Below, one piece after another: positions 32,998-34,242 of a stretch of 34,242 bases of DNA (positions are counted from its first letter, which is position 1; the number at the start of each line of letters is the position of its first letter). Both the position numbers and the translations under genes were made by a program. Origin of the DNA: an uncultured bacterium (GTDB lineage: Bacteria; Bacillota; Clostridia; Lachnospirales; Lachnospiraceae). The notes below the pieces were generated by a model. That model was not told where the DNA came from. It did not search any database and saw nothing but the letters and a program-made list of their open reading frames with translations. The stretch covers positions 1-34,242 of the forward strand of contig CALZQA010000022.1 in NCBI GenBank assembly GCA_945828315.1, in the 5' to 3' direction.

Positions 32998-33969
32998 TTA
33001 CTGAGATAAATCTCTAACTATAACACGCTCTTCATATGTAATCTGTCTTACACTATTAAAACAGTTTTTCAATCTCACATTTGCATCATCTGTTGAATTC
33101 ATAAAGTCATCATATGACAAACCACTATATGACAATAATGCCATCATATATCCACCAGAATCTACGTATAAACATTTGCCAACGATAAAATATTTATAAT
33201 CCGAATCTGTATATTGAATTAATACTGTGTTAACAGCATCTGGCAAATACTCTGTTTTATTTAGCCCATCTACAAATAAAAGCCCTCTATTCTCTCCAAC
33301 CATCTCGTGCTTTATATATTCATTACTAAAAGAACTATTCTTTGATATTTTCAGTTCCGCTTTAGCATATTCAAGGCAAGTCCCGATTTCCTGAGACAAA
33401 CAATTTTCTATGACAAAATCAAAGTCATAATCGCTATCATCTACTAGCATATCATCTAATACAGTTATCACTGGCAACTTAACGATTCTAATATACTTTC
33501 GATTATGCAAATCCCATTTGTTCGTATAAAAATATGTATCTCCTCCCTCATCCGTAGGTGTATACTCAGCCTTGTGTAATCCTGTATATACTGCAGTAAC
33601 ATATCTATTTTCAAAATTACATGGCGCCAATCCCACATCCACATATTTTTTAATTCCCAATATTCCAACTTCGATTACAAGAAACATCACCATTAATTTC
33701 ATTATTCTCATATAAAACTGAGATATATTTTTTGCCACTTTTTCTACAACTATTTGGTAGTTATCATCAGATTTTAAATACTTTCTTATTTCTGCCTTAT
33801 TATTCTTATTGCTTTGCGGAATACTCTCTGCTACAGCAACTAAATCTCTTAGGTCGCTATCACTCAGACCCACACACCTAATAAACAACCGATAAAACAT
33901 CAAGGATGACCCCTTTATGACGTCCCAAACTATTCCAGATAAAATTGCAGACACAATAAACTTATTCAT
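32998..33969 (-). CDS. AT-rich membrane protein of unknown function
   Basis: A 323-aa protein from ATG 33969 (AGGAG 5 nt upstream). An N-terminal hydrophobic stretch (KFIVSAILSGIVWDVIKG) is followed by about 80 polar residues, one clear membrane helix (MKLMVMFLVIEVGILGI) near residue 100, and an acidic extracytoplasmic domain of about 210 residues (VDDSDYDFDFVIENC, VGKCLYVDSGGYMMALLSY). I recognise no family. The gene is visibly richer in AT than all neighbours and uses many AT-ending codons, which suggests acquisition from elsewhere. It is not obviously linked to the surface-protein gene. Confidence 0.7.
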   Translation of the reverse strand: MNKFIVSAILSGIVWDVIKGSSLMFYRLFIRCVGLSDSDLRDLVAVAESIPQSNKNNKAEIRKYLKSDDNYQIVVEKVAKNISQFYMRIMKLMVMFLVIEVGILGIKKYVDVGLAPCNFENRYVTAVYTGLHKAEYTPTDEGGDTYFYTNKWDLHNRKYIRIVKLPVITVLDDMLVDDSDYDFDFVIENCLSQEIGTCLEYAKAELKISKNSSFSNEYIKHEMVGENRGLLFVDGLNKTEYLPDAVNTVLIQYTDSDYKYFIVGKCLYVDSGGYMMALLSYSGLSYDDFMNSTDDANVRLKNCFNSVRQITYEERVIVRDLSQ

Positions 33970-34014
33970 TACTTCTCCTTTCATTGAGTTTTTGTAAAGT
34001 GCTACTTAATCAGT

Positions 34015-34043
34015 ATTATCTATCTTGTTAAACACTTTTCCAA
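34015..34043 (-). promoter_or_regulatory. Possible promoter of the AT-rich membrane protein gene
   Basis: TTGGAA (34038-34043), 17-nt spacer and GATAAT (34015-34020) on the minus strand, about 45 nt before the start codon. A TTGACA at 34054-34059 lacks a partner at normal spacing. The remaining 160 nt to the window edge are AT-rich with no gene except the VanZ-like stub. Confidence 0.4.
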
Positions 34044-34208
34044 TATATTTCTTTGTCAACTGTTTTATTATTTATAGAATCCACTAGCGTCCCTGCGCCA
34101 CCAAGCGACTACCAATTATTAGCAAAACAAACATCATTGCTCTACATATAAAAATAACTGACATCATTCAGATAAATATCATTCGAAAGCACAATTCCTT
34201 CACCATAA

Positions 34209-34242
34209 TTATTTCATCAACCTTCTGCTGGCTCTGGCGGTC
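34209..34242 (-). pseudogene. Truncated second VanZ-family gene (window edge)
   Basis: The last bases encode, on the minus strand, TARASRRLMK and then a stop (TAA at 34211-34209). This matches TARASSRLMR in the first half of the intact VanZ protein at 8 of 10 residues, with clear similarity also at DNA level (compare 26168-26195). A stop at this early point means that the gene entering the window from the right is a VanZ N-terminal stub, truncated before the second membrane helix. Confidence 0.5.

Noticed and set aside
1-34242. CRISPR array, prophage, insertion sequence or rRNA
   Set aside because: No spaced direct repeats, phage structural genes, transposase of a known IS family, or rRNA segments were seen.

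Overview
The window reads as a chromosomal contig from an anaerobic Firmicute, most likely Lachnospiraceae (Clostridia). The basis is strong AGGAGG-type ribosome binding sites, sigma-A promoters with 17-nt spacers, a diaminopimelate decarboxylase, a 4Fe-4S/propeptide-type PurF, a short clostridial-type ThiC, PadR-DUF1700-DUF4097-PspC envelope genes, and Rpn and VanZ paralogues. Genus cannot be fixed from the sequence alone. Every gene I can support lies on the minus strand, so transcription runs from right to left. Bases 1-46 are not genomic: they are the end of an Illumina Nextera i5 adapter left in the assembly.

Left part (47-9,700), in map order: tRNA-Leu(CAA), an EAL-CBS-CBS-GGDDF signalling protein, lysA with its own promoter and terminator, a secreted N-acetylmuramoyl-L-alanine amidase, mgtE, a previously unannotated 33-codon ORF plus hairpin plus terminator in the mgtE leader, a YyaL-type thioredoxin-domain protein, a secreted DUF6612-like protein and tRNA-Thr(GGT).

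Centre (9,700-22,350): a compact purine/glycolysis run transcribed as gpmI-purC-purF-purB-lytic transglycosylase, preceded by a CapA-like lipoprotein with a clear promoter. Next come a single-pass membrane protein of unknown function, the PadR-DUF1700-DUF4097-PspC envelope operon (ATGA and TGA/ATG junctions, strong promoter, strong terminator), and thiC under a TPP riboswitch with a terminator expression platform.

Right part (22,384-34,242) is accessory. It contains a 1,129-aa all-helical protein that I cannot assign and suspect is a defence or sensor protein. It also has a VanZ-family gene whose 3' end runs into a 67-bp fragment of the neighbouring Rpn-family nuclease gene, paired hairpins, tiny ORFs (42 aa; a 40-aa CxxC/CxxC zinc ribbon), and a split DNA-binding-like gene with an internal deletion or frameshift. 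The intact Rpn-family nuclease carries 12-bp tandem repeats and an overlapping upstream ORF. The region ends with a 1,299-aa secreted beta-rich surface protein behind a hairpin-rich leader, an AT-rich membrane protein, and the stub of a second VanZ gene at the window edge. Repeated gene fragments, broken reading frames and base-composition shifts mark this as a recombination-prone island next to core metabolism.
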